Notes: generated by a model not told the origin, from the letters alone. 64,000 bases of DNA from Nephrocerus scutellatus (GCA_947095585.1 OX352764.1:3147001-3211000); one strand, 5' to 3'; shown: positions 1-10,970, counted from the stretch's first letter. A program made the numbers and translations.

Positions 1-400
1 AAAAAGCTTTCCGAAAGATGGTTGCCGCGTTTGCTCACAATCGACAACAAACGCATTCTTTTGACAACTTCAAAGGCGATGTTCCAGAAAAATTCGACTG
101 AGTTTTTCAGGTTTTTTCCTTAGATTTAGCCCCCTGCGACTATTTCTTGTTTCCAAACATGAAGAAGTCGCTTGGAGGTAAGAGATTTGGTCGAATGAAG
201 AGGTCATCGCTGAAACAAACGCTTCTTTTGAGGGGCTCGAGAAATCGTATTATTTGGTGGGAATCAAAAAATTGGAGAAACGTTGGATGAAGTGTATCGA
301 GCTAAAAGGAGACTTTGTTGAAAAATAAAATAATTTTATGCCGAAAAGAGTGTTCCTTATTTAATTTTTCAGGAACTTATTGACCCACCCTCGTAATATA
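1..400 (+). mobile_element. mariner transposase C-terminal relic
   Basis: Translation of about 121-330 gives a recognisable mariner transposase C-terminus: a segment reading L-D-L-A-P-C-D-Y-F-L, which matches the last-Asp block of mariner enzymes, followed by KKSLGGKRFG and, after a one-base frame shift, EKRWMKCIELKGDFVEK and a stop near 328. The tail GACCCACCCTCG near 382-395 looks like the outer end of a mariner terminal repeat. Bases 1-120 seem to be earlier parts of the same gene but are too decayed to place. The element is cut by the window edge and cannot encode a working enzyme. Confidence 0.75.
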
Positions 401-475
401 TGTCATATTCTGATTTTTTTAAGACACCGTTCCCCGTCCACCGCATCTTCTGTATTGCAGTTATGTTAGCCTTAT
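395..475 (-). mobile_element. LINE endonuclease fragment
   Basis: This short stretch matches bases 9313-9390 of the same window almost base for base, including CCGTCCACCGCATCT. On the minus strand that segment encodes the start of a LINE endonuclease (MRWTGNGVLQKS...). It is therefore a truncated second copy of the LINE at 8.4-9.4 kb, cut on the right by the inverted-repeat element at 476-716. Confidence 0.65.
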
Positions 476-716
476 ATAGGGTGTCCCAACAAGAGCGCCG
501 GATTCTCTTGTATTAAAATTCAAATTTTTTTAAAAAAAGAATTTTTTTTTGAATTAAGCAAACATATTCCATATTCTTAAATCGCGTGGTCTGTACGTGA
601 CAAATGTCATAAAAAAATCACCGTACAACTCGTATTAACAAAATGGCGGCAAATTTAAATCCGGCGCTATTGTTGGGACAAATTTAAATCCGGAGCTCTT
701 GTTGGGACACCCTATA
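476..716. repeat. small inverted-repeat element (MITE-like), GGGTGTCCCAAC ends
   Basis: The left end reads TATAGGGTGTCCCAACAAGA and the right end is its reverse complement over about 30 bases, with one mismatch (GCGCC against GCTCC). The flanks read TATA on both sides, which fits a TA target duplication. The right end carries a second, partial copy of the terminal sequence (near 654-680). No coding capacity is visible. It is a non-autonomous DNA transposon, family unnamed here. Confidence 0.8.
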
Positions 717-719
717 TTT

Positions 720-758
720 AGACAGTCCATGCTCTTATCCACTGAGCCACGGCGCCCA
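720..758 (-). mobile_element. tRNA-derived SINE, head fragment
   Basis: On the minus strand this reads GGGCGCCGTGGCTCAGTGG and then ATAAGAGCATGG, which is the same tRNA-like head (box A, TGGCTCAGTGG) seen in the complete SINE at 4876-5170. Only the first forty bases are present. Confidence 0.65.
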
Positions 759-761
759 CTA

Positions 762-850
762 AATCATGAAAATTTTCGAACTAGGGATTTTTGCAGATTT
801 ACCCATTACCGTATCTCCTGTGTCAGAAAAACCGAAAATAAAAAAATGAA
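762..850 (+). repeat. dispersed repeat X, copy 1
   Basis: The segment starting ATGAAAATTTTCGAACTA and running through CAGAAAAACC recurs in reverse complement at about 4425-4502 with roughly 85 percent identity by eye. Both copies lie beside pieces of the same SINE, but on different sides of it, so X is probably an independent repeat or part of a larger composite. No coding sequence is visible. Confidence 0.55.
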
Positions 851-859
851 AAGGATGAA

Positions 860-2278
860 AATTCATATTTAAGCTTTCTACATAAATTTTGAGGGGGGTC
901 CAAATGATTTTGACGGAAATCTGACAACCGGAAGTGACAGTTTACTTAGACAGTTTTTCGAGTTTCTACAAATAACTCAAAAAGTATAGCACTTACGAGA
1001 AATCTGCTAAGTGCTCGCCGTCGTGGCTACCAAGTAGTTTGCTTTCATATTACGTGCCACCCGCTCGATTTAGATAAAAGCGTTATGTACAGCCTATGAA
1101 ACTTTTATTATTCAACACAAAGGAAGGTACATAGAACACAAGGAACCTCTTACTGGGTGGGTGTAATGGTAAAATTTCAAATTAGTATCTGTTTTGTACT
1201 GTTCGGTTAATGTGTGTAGCAAAATTCAAATTCCGAATGATTTTCATCTATGATTCCTTAGAAAACAGAGAAATGAGCGATCATCGGAAAACCTGAATTT
1301 TAGCTCGCCAGCAAAAGAAGAAAACAAAAAATTATTATTATTTGTGCATTTAAGTTTCAGTGTTATGTTTTGGTTGTACATACATTCCGCTTAGATCGAA
1401 ACTTTCTTCTTCTTCCGTCGCAGTGATTTAGCCCCGTTTTTTTAGTTTTCCACTTGTGATGCTGATTATTTACATGAAGAGAAGAGCGTCTTACATCTTG
1501 CCATAATATCTGCGATTCATCATAGATTGATTAATCAATACAGAGAACAACGCGAAATCCTAAATACGAGGAGGATACTAAGATTCTTATACAAAAATAA
1601 AAGCGAGAATAAATATGGAACGCACCGCAGCGGTGGTGGAGGAGTAGACGAGCACAAGGCTATCAATGAAAGTGAAGAAAAGAAAAATTGAAGATGTGCT
1701 CTTCGTAGCCGTTGTGATGTGATATACCCGTACCCGTGCTGGGGAAAATGGTGAAAAGGTGGAAGAGAAGTGAACTTGAATCTAAGTACAACCAGTACAA
1801 TGAGTAATAAAGAAATTAGAAATAGCTAACATGCACTTTTTCATAGACAAGATGTGTATGGTAGACGACGACGATAGCTTCTTTGCCTGGAAGTGGGACA
1901 ATCTGTTCTTTCTCTTTCCCGTCTTAAGATCACTCCAGTACTTACAAAGTACGACTGGTTGAAAATTGTTTGTCAATAAAAGACTCATCTCTTTAACAGG
2001 TATCACCCCCCTTTAACAAACATCTCATCAATTGCGATTTTCATCTTCTGTGTTCGACAAGTGGGAATTTCTCGCGCGGAAAATCATTCATTGCACTTAG
2101 TAGGCAGTCTTCCTCTTGGCGTTGCTGCGATCGCGGGTCCTAGAATAGAGACGCTCGTATTGTGCATCTTAAATTCTTCCACTTACCCGTCTTACGTGTC
2201 CGTGTGTGTCGCTCGTATAATTCAATTATGCAAATTTTTCCTTGCGCATTGACGATCTTGCTTGGTTTGTGCGATAAA
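860..2278. other. upstream region of the CUB gene, no gene seen
   Basis: I see no supported gene here. The open frames are short and have no recognisable domain. The last few hundred bases must hold the promoter and 5' untranslated region of the CUB-domain gene starting at 2279, but I cannot identify a convincing TATA box or start site. Confidence 0.4.
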
Positions 2279-5200
2279 ATGAAAGTTCTTATGAGTGCAT
2301 CTTTCTATGTAGCTTTGTTATGTTTTGTGTTCTCATTGTTAAAGTTACCTGGATTTGTTAAGGCTGCGCCCAGTGGTAGTAGTGTTAACAACTTAGAGAC
2401 CGGGGATTGGACTTCCATGAAGAATTACGATATTTGGAGTGCAGCAGGCGATGGCAGTGACAGCAACGCTGATGACAATCAAACCGATTTCGATTTTATT
2501 TCGGTTAACGATTTGAATAGCAACAGACGTGAGCCCAGCCAAGAGAGGCAAAGCAAAGGTATTTCAGGTTAACAAATCTCAGTTTATTATCAGTTCGCAT
2601 TGTGAGGTTTGTAATGTAATAAATAGAAGCCAATATTGGTCAAATATATAACCACTGAGAAAGAAAGAGAAGAGATAGTGGGGTTGATTATATCTAACCT
2701 GTAGCATTCAGGTACGATATCAGATCGGTGATGCCATACTCCGAAAGCTTCTTCAGTTCGTCAAAGCAGTCAAAGCAAACTCAATTTGAAAGAGAGTGTC
2801 TTTCCCATTCTCATCCAAGCAACTCCTCCAAAAGGTATAATGAGGGATTCCCAGTTTGGCTGCGTGGCTACCTACCGGCCAACGGCCAGTGATTATGTCA
2901 ACCAGTCTGGAAATATCTTTTTACACGCCCATAGACGAAAGTGACTGTTTCATACAATATAACCTAGTTTCGAAAGTAGCCTTTACACACTCTAGTGATT
3001 TAAGATATAAACTACTTTCGTTATTCAATGCAATCACAGCGAACACACATTCCCAGAGTAATTTCGCATTGCGCATAACCGGTTTAGCAGAAAAACCCGG
3101 TTTTGGTCGTGTAAAAAATAGCATACATTACTCGCAGAAAAGTGCTCATCGTGCTCGTTAGATTGCTGCAAGCTTCTAACTCGCACGATAGTCTCCACTT
3201 TCCTCGCTCGGTATGTAATATACTATTCCGTGATCTTAAGATCAGCTCGGTGGATTTGTTTTTATTATAGGAAGGCCATATCTCTCTGTGCAATTGGTCG
3301 AGTCATTCCACCTTAATTGTGCTTTGGTGGTAAGGAAGGTGAGAACATATTCCCAGACGGAGCTTACAGCACAGTAGACTCTCTTAGTGTAGTCCATGTC
3401 CAGTGTGAGTTCCTTCTTCGTCAGTACGTCTGCCTTTTCATTGTTCGGTTTGGTACTGTCTGACAAGTTTAGAAGTAGTGTTTCTTGTCGCAATAATAAC
3501 CTTGATTGTAAATCCCCTGAAAATCTCTTATTTCTAGGATATTCGCCTGGAAAATTATAGCAGAGTCAGGTAGCTTGTAGGACCTTGAAGATTCGGTGGG
3601 ACAGGGCTGTAGAGCTCTAGTTAAGCCAACAGGTGCTGATCTTTGTATTCTACTTAGCTTGCTGGTATTGTACTTTTAGATTACCGGCCACCAGGCCAGC
3701 GATCCATTGGTGAGAATAGGGCGTACCACCGCTGTGTGTAGGCATAGAGCCATCTTCGGCTGCACGCCCCATTTCTTACGAATGGTTTTGTTCCTAGCAT
3801 ATAGAGCTTTCTTAGCCCTGAATTATAAACCTTCCTCACGTTTGTAGCCGGCTTAAATTTATTTTCTGAGAATCTCGCTAATTCATTGCCAAAAGCAATA
3901 CGAAAAACGATCACGAAATCAAAACGACGTGAGACCAAATGTTTTTATCAATGGATCATGGACAGGGAAAACTACATAAAATCCTGACCAAGAAAAAAAA
4001 ATTACAAACAATGATGCAAGTGATCCTCCATTGTTCAGTTAGGTCCTTCAGTAACTGGTTGATGTCTTTCTTGAAGGCCTGTAGATTAAACGTTTCGGGA
4101 AATACGGAGTCAACCATTTGATTCCACATCGGTGTTACTCTCGGATAAAGGAGGTTTTGTAATTAGATTATATAACAACAACTCAATAGTTAATCGTACC
4201 GGATTCGTTTGTGGTACCAGGCCTAGCAAACGAAGAAGGCACGCACAAAAGTTCAGCTTCTAAAAATATAGAAATATGAAAAAAATGTTTCACGGCACAC
4301 TTTCAACATAGCATTATATCTGATTGCATTAATATTGCGTCCATCCGGCTATTTGTTGGCTCGGGTTTGCATTCGTCCGTGGCTCTGATAGGAACTGTTG
4401 GAAAATGACTCCTGCCTAAATATGCACCCGATCGCTTTTTCTGACTCTGGAGAAACGGAAACGGGTATATCTGCAAAAATCTCGAGTTCGAAAATTTTCA
4501 TAATTACTTTACATCCTTTTACTATGTAAAAAAAAGTAATAATATTTGGCGCAACAGACCGCTCCATTCCAATGTCGCGACATCCTTGTTGTGCGTTATA
4601 TTTTGGCGAATTGAGAATCTTTCTCTGACAGCTATTACTCTCGGCCGTTTGTCAGACATTTGCGAGAGGTGGGACCGTAACAAAAATTTGTGGTCTCTCT
4701 GGGATTCGAACCACTTACCCCTGTAGTAGTAAAACGCACTAACTGCTAGAGCCACAGCACCTTTTTTGTAAAGGATTTTTTTTGCTTAGATATAACTTAC
4801 TGAGGGGTTAACTGTCAAACTAGCTGTCATACGGCGCTTACTGTTTGACATTTATTCTCAGTAATCTCTGGAAAAGTGGGCGCCGTGGCTCAGTGGAAAT
4901 TCGCGTGGCTCCTGAGGAGGTTTGTGGTTCGGATCCCAGTAACACCAAAATTATTTTTCACGGTGTCCCACCTCTCGCGAATGGGTGACAAACGTTCCGA
5001 GAGTAATAACTTGTCGCGGAAAGCATCTCAATTCGCCGTTCGGAGCCGCCCTTAAATTGTAGGTAGAGGTCCCTTCCATTTGTGTCCAAAAATATAAATG
5101 CGCAACACAAATGGTCGCGAGAAGCGCTAGGCTTTGGACCGCAATGGTCTGTCGCGCCAAATATTATTATTAATCTCTGGAAAATCATCATGAAAAGACT

Positions 5201-7704
5201 TACACCAACTTTGAAAATCAATCGTCGATTCGAGCAACTTATAGACGACTTAGTGATATTTTTATGGCGGACATAATCGCACATCTGAGCAAGCTCATTT
5301 TTGGCTTTACAGGTTCGTTAATAAGCAAAACTGCCGCATATGGAGTGAGACCAATCCACAAGAGACCCTACAGACTCCATTACAACCAGAAAATGCACCG
5401 TTTTGTTCGGTTTTTACGCTGGTGTCATCATCAGACCTTATTTCTTCAAAAATGGGGCCAGATTTCGCGTTACAGTCAATGGAGATCGTAACCGCACAAT
5501 GATCAATGATTTTTTGTTTGAAAATATGGATCAGCTTGATCCAGACCAGATGTATTGAAATCAAAAATTCGTGATAAGTTGATTTCGATAAATGGACCTG
5601 TCAATTGGCCTCTAAGGTCATGTGGTTTGCCACCTCACGATTATTTCCTGTGGGGCAAGTGAAGTCACTGTATTATGGTGATAAACCAGCAATAATTGAC
5701 GTATTGTGTTATTTGTCATATGTCACCAGTAGTGCTCGATTAAGTGGCCTAAAATAGGACGTCCAGAATGCGCCGCGGTGGACATATGCCTGAAATCATT
5801 TTCAAATGTTAAGCCATTTATTGATCTTTCGAATGAATACAACAATTTGATTGAATTTTTAGTGCTACTTTTTAAAATTTCAAGTTCTATCGAGCTTAGA
5901 AAAGCATCCATTGATCCATTTTGTAATAGTTTATCGTCATAGCTCATCTTAAACAGCTATTAATACATCTTGGAGTTGCTAAGGCTCCAATTCGATCAAT
6001 CGGTTACTAAAGGAATCTATAAAATTTTAATTTTCACAGTTCTACACTTGTTTCCGGTTCCTGTTGATGGAGAATGCTTGTCCGACGATGGTCGCAGGAC
6101 TGGAACCTGCTTCAACGCTTACGAATGCCGACTTAAGGGTGGGATATCGAAGGGCGAGTGCGCCATGGGATTTGGTGTCTGTTGCATTTGTAAGTTAAAC
6201 GACAAAGGGGGAAGTGGAAGCACTATTTAAGCATATTACAGGTCAACGTTACTTGTGGATGTGCTCTTTTCAGTTATTGCCTCATGCAACCAGACGATTT
6301 CCAACAACATAACCTATCTTGTCTCACCGAACTTTCCCAGCTTTATGCCGAGCAACTTTACGTCGTGCAAGGTAAAAGTCAAAATGATGAATCAGGACAT
6401 CAGCCAGCTGCGTGTCGATTTTTATCACTTCTCATTGGGACAACCTAATCGAAGGACTGGAATTTGTGATGGTGATATATTTAATGTATCCGGGGGACCT
6501 GGGGGACCAATGGCATTATGCGGACAGAACAGTGGACAGCATAGTAAGGGAGAGAGTGTGTACCTTGGAATACTTTGAGTTGTACAATTTCCTTTTGTTG
6601 TTTCTTTTTTTAGTCTACTATGATGTTGGTGGAAGAAATACGGCGCGACAAACACTCTACGGAAGTCTTCGACCGCTAACATACTCAATGTTGTATCCAA
6701 ATAGAAATAACAGTGCTAACGGCTCCACATCATCGAACAGCGAACCAGAAATTGAGATTGCAATGAATTTTGCCGCCAGATTTTTGACGACCCGCTTCTG
6801 GGAAATTCGAATATCGCAAATTCCCTTCAGCCAGCGAGCACCGGCTGGATGTTTGCAATACTTTACTGGCATGGAAGGGGTTGTACAGGTAATAACACCA
6901 GACATACACACACATTATGGCCAGGCTGAATTCTTTTTATTTCAGACGTTTAATTTTGCAGACAACGGACGCCATTTGGCAAATCAACATTATCGCGTCT
7001 GTATGCGCCAAGAGATGAACATGTGCTCGATAAACTATGAGCCATGTGACGAACAATCATTCCGAATTGGTGCATCCATTCCGCCGGCAGAGGTCCCAGA
7101 TCCAACCACAGCTGCTTCCGTTACAGCAGATGCCGCTATAGCTTCATCTGTCCCTGCAAGTACGTAAGGTTAAACTAAAAATATCGAAGGACTCATCTTA
7201 ACATCATACCGTACAGGTTCCACAGTTCAAAGTGACACGTTAGCCGCCGATACTGCCGCACCAAATGATGAAACTAACGATGAGATTGAGGGATCTGGCG
7301 GCGAAGAGCCTGTGACCCCCGCTTCATTGCGCAGACCTGTTCGTGGAGGTTTCGACATTTTGTCATTTTTCCGCAGCGCTTTCGATTTTCGTCGGCGACG
7401 TCAGTTAGAACCGCAATTTGGATTTTCAAGCGAACAACGACAGTTCTTCACCACATGCACAGATCGTATTACAATGCCGTGCATCATAGAGGATTTCATT
7501 GGAGCGGGCTTGGGTCCGTTACCAGGCTGTGAGCCTGTTCATTGTGGCAATCAGTTCTGTATGTCGGGAACCAGTCCGTGTCGAATTGAGTCTACGGTGA
7601 CTCCGTTTTACATGGGCATACACTTTGGCGACGGGCAGCGCAAAGGTAGTCCAGAGGATAATATTGGGGCGTGCATTCGGTTCACGCAAATGCAATGCAT
7701 GTAG
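2279..7704 (+). CDS. secreted CUB-domain protein, six exons
   Basis: Exons: 2279-2558 (or to 2567, also in phase), 6040-6189, 6274-6543, 6614-6888, 6946-7159, 7217-7704; all junctions have GT/AG ends and keep frame. The ATG at 2279 opens a signal-peptide-like start (MKVLMSASFYVALLCFVFSL). Exon 2 encodes a Cys-rich module (GTCFNAYEC...GFGVCCIF) that precedes the CUB domain in a family of insect CUB proteins. The CUB part begins CNQTISNNITYLVSPNFP and continues across the 6543/6614 junction with a GQH-IYYDVGG join that supports the splice choice. The C-terminal part has many cysteines (CTDRITMPCIIEDF, CIRFTQMQCM) and a Ser/Thr/Ala-rich linker between. Families of this type are extracellular; the ligand is unknown. 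Intron 1 (about 3.5 kb) is filled with transposon relics, so an extra small exon there cannot be excluded. Confidence 0.85.
3240..3930 (-). mobile_element. LINE relic (RT end and RNase H), in intron 1
   Basis: Minus-strand frames read ALYARNKTI-like sequence, then a segment like WGVQPKMALCLHTAVV, then an RNase H piece with NNEKADVLTK. The first part resembles KASIALYTRNKTI in the LINE relic at 20.8 kb, so both probably belong to one family of non-LTR retrotransposons with an RNase H domain. Frameshifts and stops throughout show it is dead. Confidence 0.65.
4010..4170 (-). mobile_element. LINE ORF2 C-terminal relic
   Basis: The minus strand reads PRVTPMWNQMVDSVFPETFN followed by LQAFKKDINQLL. 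This is the usual C-terminal pattern of jockey/CR1-type LINE ORF2 proteins (R-x-W-N-x-L ... F-P ... YN-x-x-x-F-K). It ends in a premature stop. The rest of the element is not recognisable around it. Confidence 0.5.
4425..4502 (-). repeat. dispersed repeat X, copy 2
   Basis: Reverse complement of the repeat at 762-850; shared blocks include AAAATTTTCGAACT and GATTTTTGCAGAT. It lies just left of the tail end of the minus-strand SINE at 4545-4760. Confidence 0.55.
4545..4760 (-). mobile_element. tRNA-derived SINE, diverged copy
   Basis: Read on the minus strand it starts GGTGCTGTGGCTCTAGCAG (tRNA-like box A region), has GGTTCGAATCC (box B consensus), then a body with GCCGAGAGTAATA and CAATTCGCC blocks shared with the SINE at 4876-5170, and ends near GGTCTGTTGCGCC. 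It is shorter (about 215 bases) and more diverged than its neighbour. It is not a functional tRNA: the region between the two boxes does not fold as a tRNA. Confidence 0.7.
4876..5170 (+). mobile_element. tRNA-derived SINE with perfect target duplication
   Basis: The 295-base element starts GTGGGCGCCGTGGCTCAGTGG-like (RNA polymerase III box A), has GGTTCGGATCC (box B) near 4926, a 200-base unrelated body, and a short ATT-repeat tail. It is flanked on both sides by the identical 14-mer TAATCTCTGGAAAA (4862-4875 and 5171-5184), the hallmark of LINE-driven insertion. The same family occurs reversed at 4545-4760 and 10688-10970 and as a fragment at 720-758. Confidence 0.85.
5290..5815 (+). mobile_element. 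Tc1/mariner-type transposase relic
   Basis: Plus-strand frames read VNKQNCRIWSETNP, then AGVIIRPYFFKNGA, VTVNGDRNRTMINDF, then after a deletion GPVNWPLRSCGLPPHDYFLW and finally SRMRRGGHMPEIIFKC and a stop near 5812. These are the middle and C-terminal blocks of a mariner-family transposase (the type ending in RGGH-x-x-E-I-I-F). The first third is missing, and there are several frameshifts. It lies in intron 1 of the CUB gene, just upstream of exon 2. Confidence 0.75.
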
Positions 7705-7725
7705 GTTAGCAATTAGCATTTGGAG

Positions 7726-7731
7726 AATAAA
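7726..7731 (+). terminator. poly(A) signal of the CUB gene
   Basis: AATAAA twenty-two bases after the stop codon at 7702-7704. Confidence 0.6.
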
Positions 7732-7791
7732 ATGCGATTCATTTAACGTGTAGTTATAAAATACTGTAAATAAGGTTATTTATTATATATA

Positions 7792-7813
7792 TGTGATGTG
7801 TGTGTGTGTGTTT
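7792..7813. repeat. (GT)n microsatellite
   Basis: Short GT run with one interruption, preceded by a TATATA stretch. Confidence 0.8.
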
Positions 7814-8089
7814 GTATGAATATAGAAATGTAAAAGCCAGATCTTAAAAATCTTGACTTAAGTTAACACCCTGATTCTGATATTAAGACATCTATAACCA
7901 AAATCCATAGAGTCTTCTAGGTCTAGGTCTTCTATTAAGTTTTTCTATTGTGGGAGCTCCCTTAAAAGTTAAAAAAAATTTAAAAAAAAGTATCGTTACA
8001 TTTAGAAGCCGACTGGGATGGTCTTAGCAATTTCTTTAGGATTATTAAATTATTATTAATTATCAACTGGCCACTTAATGCCAACAGTG

Positions 8090-8350
8090 GTGTGGATGCC
8101 ATTTCTGCTACGATCACAAACATAACCAACATGGGTATGAGACAATTTGTCCCTTCCTGGACAAAATGTATCAAACCGAAGGAAAATGTTTGGTTTGATT
8201 TAAGCTGCAAATAGGCTTCTAGGAACCGGGAGGTACGCTTTCGGTTATATAAGCAAAATCCCACTGTGAAAAACCAAACCAAATTTAGACGATTCAGGAA
8301 TGATAACAATGCCTTCCTTAGACGAGGCAAATTCAGTTCCAACGCTCAAT
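8090..8350 (+). mobile_element. LINE ORF2 fragment (segment between endonuclease and RT)
   Basis: Plus-strand frames read MRQFVPSWTKCIKPKENVWF, a stop-broken CKxASRNREVRFRLYKQN, and TKFRRFRNDNNAFLRR. This pattern (WFD-x-x-C ... R-x-x-x-x-Y-K ... R-x-x-x-N-x-x-L-R-R) is the usual linker between endonuclease and reverse transcriptase in LINE ORF2. The long minus-strand frame over the same bases is a shadow. The piece abuts an oppositely oriented LINE at 8400-9370. Confidence 0.55.
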
Positions 8351-8399
8351 TATTACAATGATATTCCAACCGTCAGCTCTATAGACGAGGCCAATCGGC

Positions 8400-9370
8400 A
8401 TGCTTCACATTTCGCAGCTAGCTCCACGTGTGGCATCACTTCTTCCTCCCATACCTGCACTATTATTTCATGAATTGCTTCGTGTATTGTGGGGCCTTCT
8501 AATTTAATCAGTTCCACTGGGATCCCATCTGATCCCGGGGCCTTATTATTTTTGAGCCGATTTATCGCTCTGCAAACTTCGTCTATACTTCGTGGCGGCA
8601 GCATAGTATGGTCTTCGGTCATTGGTAGGGCCTCCAATTCCTCTGTTAGCAGGCTATTTTGCAACTCATGAAAGTGCTCTTCCCATCGCTCTAAGATGCT
8701 TTTGAGATCGGCGATCAGGCTACCCTCTTTGTCTTTGCAGTATGTGCAACGCGGTGTATATCTTCGTTGCGAAGGGCAGCCGTGTTGACTCAAATCGGAT
8801 TCGCGGATGCTCTTTCGTGGTGATGCAATCCGCGAACGGAGCACCATACCAACAAGATAGTGGCCCGAGTTGACGTTAGCACCTCGGTACGTTCGTACCG
8901 TAATCAGGTTCGGGTTGTGGCGGCGGTCTATCCGGTTGCGAGTGGCTCCATCAGGAGATACCCAGGTGGCTTTGTGAATATTTTTACGAGCAAACCTTGT
9001 ACTCGCAACGACCAAATTAAGCTATGGGTGCCAATGTACTGCCTACCTATTTTGGCATTCATATCTCCCAGAATGATTTTTACATCATACTGAGGGCAGG
9101 CATGCAGTTCCCGTTCGACTGATTCAAATAATTCTTCTTTTCATTATCTGGGGAATCCTCTGTAGGTATGTGAACGTTTAAGAGGCTTATGTTTGCCCCA
9201 CACGCGAAGGTTGCATAGCCGTTCATTTATTGCTTTAACGCCGATAACGGTGGGTTTCATTCTTTCGCTGACTAGAAACCATACCCCGAGCACATGTTGT
9301 CTTGCCTGACAGCTGAAATATAAGTCAAATTCTGATTTTTGTAACACACCATTCCCCGTCCACCGCATCT
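8400..9370 (-). mobile_element. LINE relic: endonuclease and start of reverse transcriptase
   Basis: Reading from 9368 down: MRWTGNGVLQKSEFDLY, then RQHVLGVWFLVSERMKPTVI, then in another frame ILGDMNAKIG (endonuclease active-site region), then WVSPDGATRNRID and GHYLVG (the His block that ends AP-type endonucleases), then NRLKNNKAPGSDGIPVELIK (start of the reverse transcriptase palm). The copy stops near 8440, before the YxDD block, and is frame-shifted at least twice. It is a dead APE-type non-LTR retrotransposon. A small copy of its start lies at 395-475. Confidence 0.85.
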
Positions 9371-9470
9371 CCTGGATTGCTGTTATGTCAGCATATTATT
9401 TGGATAGGTAATCGGCTAGCTGCTGTGCAGCTCCAGCTCTATACAGTAAGCGTACGTTCCATGAGAAAAT

Positions 9471-10687
9471 TCTTCAATCGTTTAGCCGTTTTCGTTGCAG
9501 TGGTCGTCGTCGTTCATTAGTGTATCCGAGGCTGATTTTGGGTTCCGTAATAACGTTTTTTTACGGGTGATATTATTGGACTCGCACCAATCTTACTTTG
9601 AAGGGACTAGCCCGATCATTCAGCTTTTCCTGTTTGGTTTGATCGCACTTCAACCAGTCAGAGACAGTTACGAACACTTGCAATGCTGATGCATTTTGTG
9701 TTATTCCCCCTATACTGCTGATGGATGACCGCCATATTCTATATATGTACTTACTTTAAAAACAAAATAGAAATAAAAATTGACTCCCCGCGTCACACAT
9801 CTTTATAATTTTGAAAAACAAATTAGATTTTTTGCAAGACAGATATATAAAATAAGTCACCTTGCGAGGAAACTTGTTTGAATAAGTTAGGTTCCACAGA
9901 TAAGTCTTCGTTTCGGAAACAGCTTTAAGCTGTGATTTTAAACCACAACGGGGTTTTTTAATAGAGACACAAACACGAATGGCAGCAACACAAACAACAC
10001 AAATAAAATTTAGAAATATTTTAACTCTAAGACAATTGACATTAAATTGAATAATACAAACTAGGGACAAGTTTTTCATATAACGGGGTGCAGCCACATC
10101 ACTGAAATGAAAACGCATTATGGCTGTGTAAAAACACCTCTTTATTTTCATCCTTAAAACCGAACAAGCAAGCCTACTCACTCGACCTAATACCTTTTTT
10201 ATTGTGTGTAAGGAATAATAAAATAAAATTACAATAAAATCTTTTAACTTTTGAGAACATAAAAATATGTTTACAATTTGAATTTAGTTGTTGTGTACAC
10301 AAATATGAGGAGTTTTGTTGATGTATCTTCTGAACCGATTTATACCCACACAATCTAATTTACGACTTGTTACATCTATCCTCATCAATATAATTTCTGA
10401 TTCTAGAAACGGGATCCAATCCTGGGTTATTCGTACACTTCTCTTGTTTGCTAATATTATATAATATGCTATACACCTAGATTCTAGAAGACTTTATACA
10501 TCAAATCAGATTTGTATGTTTCACAAAACATCAAAATATTCAGAATTGAATTAGGTGATCAAAGAGATTTGTATACTAAATGAACTCGACAGTCTCAAAC
10601 CCAGCTCTGTGATTGGTAGCCATCTCACTGACAATGAACAATGTACATTTCGTATTAAAAAATATAATTTCCAAAATAAATAATATA
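9471..10687. other. intergenic, no gene seen
   Basis: AT-rich intergenic DNA. The 141-codon minus frame around 9756-10181 has no recognisable domain and no clear splice partners, so I do not call it. Confidence 0.4.
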
Positions 10688-10970
10688 TTCGGCGCGACAG
10701 ACCACTGCGGTCTAAGGTCTAGCTTCCCGCAACCATTTGTGTTGAACATGTATATTTTTGCACACAAATGGAGGGGACCTACAATTTAATACTGGATCTG
10801 AACGGCGAATTGAGAAGCATTCCGTGACAAGTTATTACTCTCGGACGTTTGTCCTTTCTTTCGCAAGAGGTGGCGCACTGTGAAAAATACTTTTGGTGTT
10901 ACTAGGATTTGAACCACGAACCTCCTGCTCAGAAGCCATGCTCTTATCCAGTGAGCCACGGGTTAGATGA
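10688..10970 (-). mobile_element. tRNA-derived SINE, near full length
   Basis: Reverse-strand copy of the SINE at 4876-5170: tail block GGCGCGACAGACCACTGCGG at 10691, body blocks ATTACTCTCGGACGTTTGTC and GAACGGCGAATTGAGA, box B complement GGATTTGAACC at 10909 and box A complement CCAGTGAGCCACGG at 10949. I could not find a clean target duplication. Confidence 0.75.

Noticed and set aside
4700..4760. Possible tRNA gene (GGTTCGAATCC box B)
   Set aside because: Box A and box B are present but no cloverleaf forms, and the sequence continues into a shared SINE body; it is a SINE.
7980..8342. 120-codon open frame on the minus strand
   Set aside because: The plus strand over the same bases encodes recognisable LINE ORF2 sequence (REVRFRLYKQN, RRFRNDNNAFLRR), so the minus frame is a shadow.
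9756..10181. 141-codon minus-strand open frame
   Set aside because: AT-rich, no domain, no credible splice partners, odd composition; likely chance.
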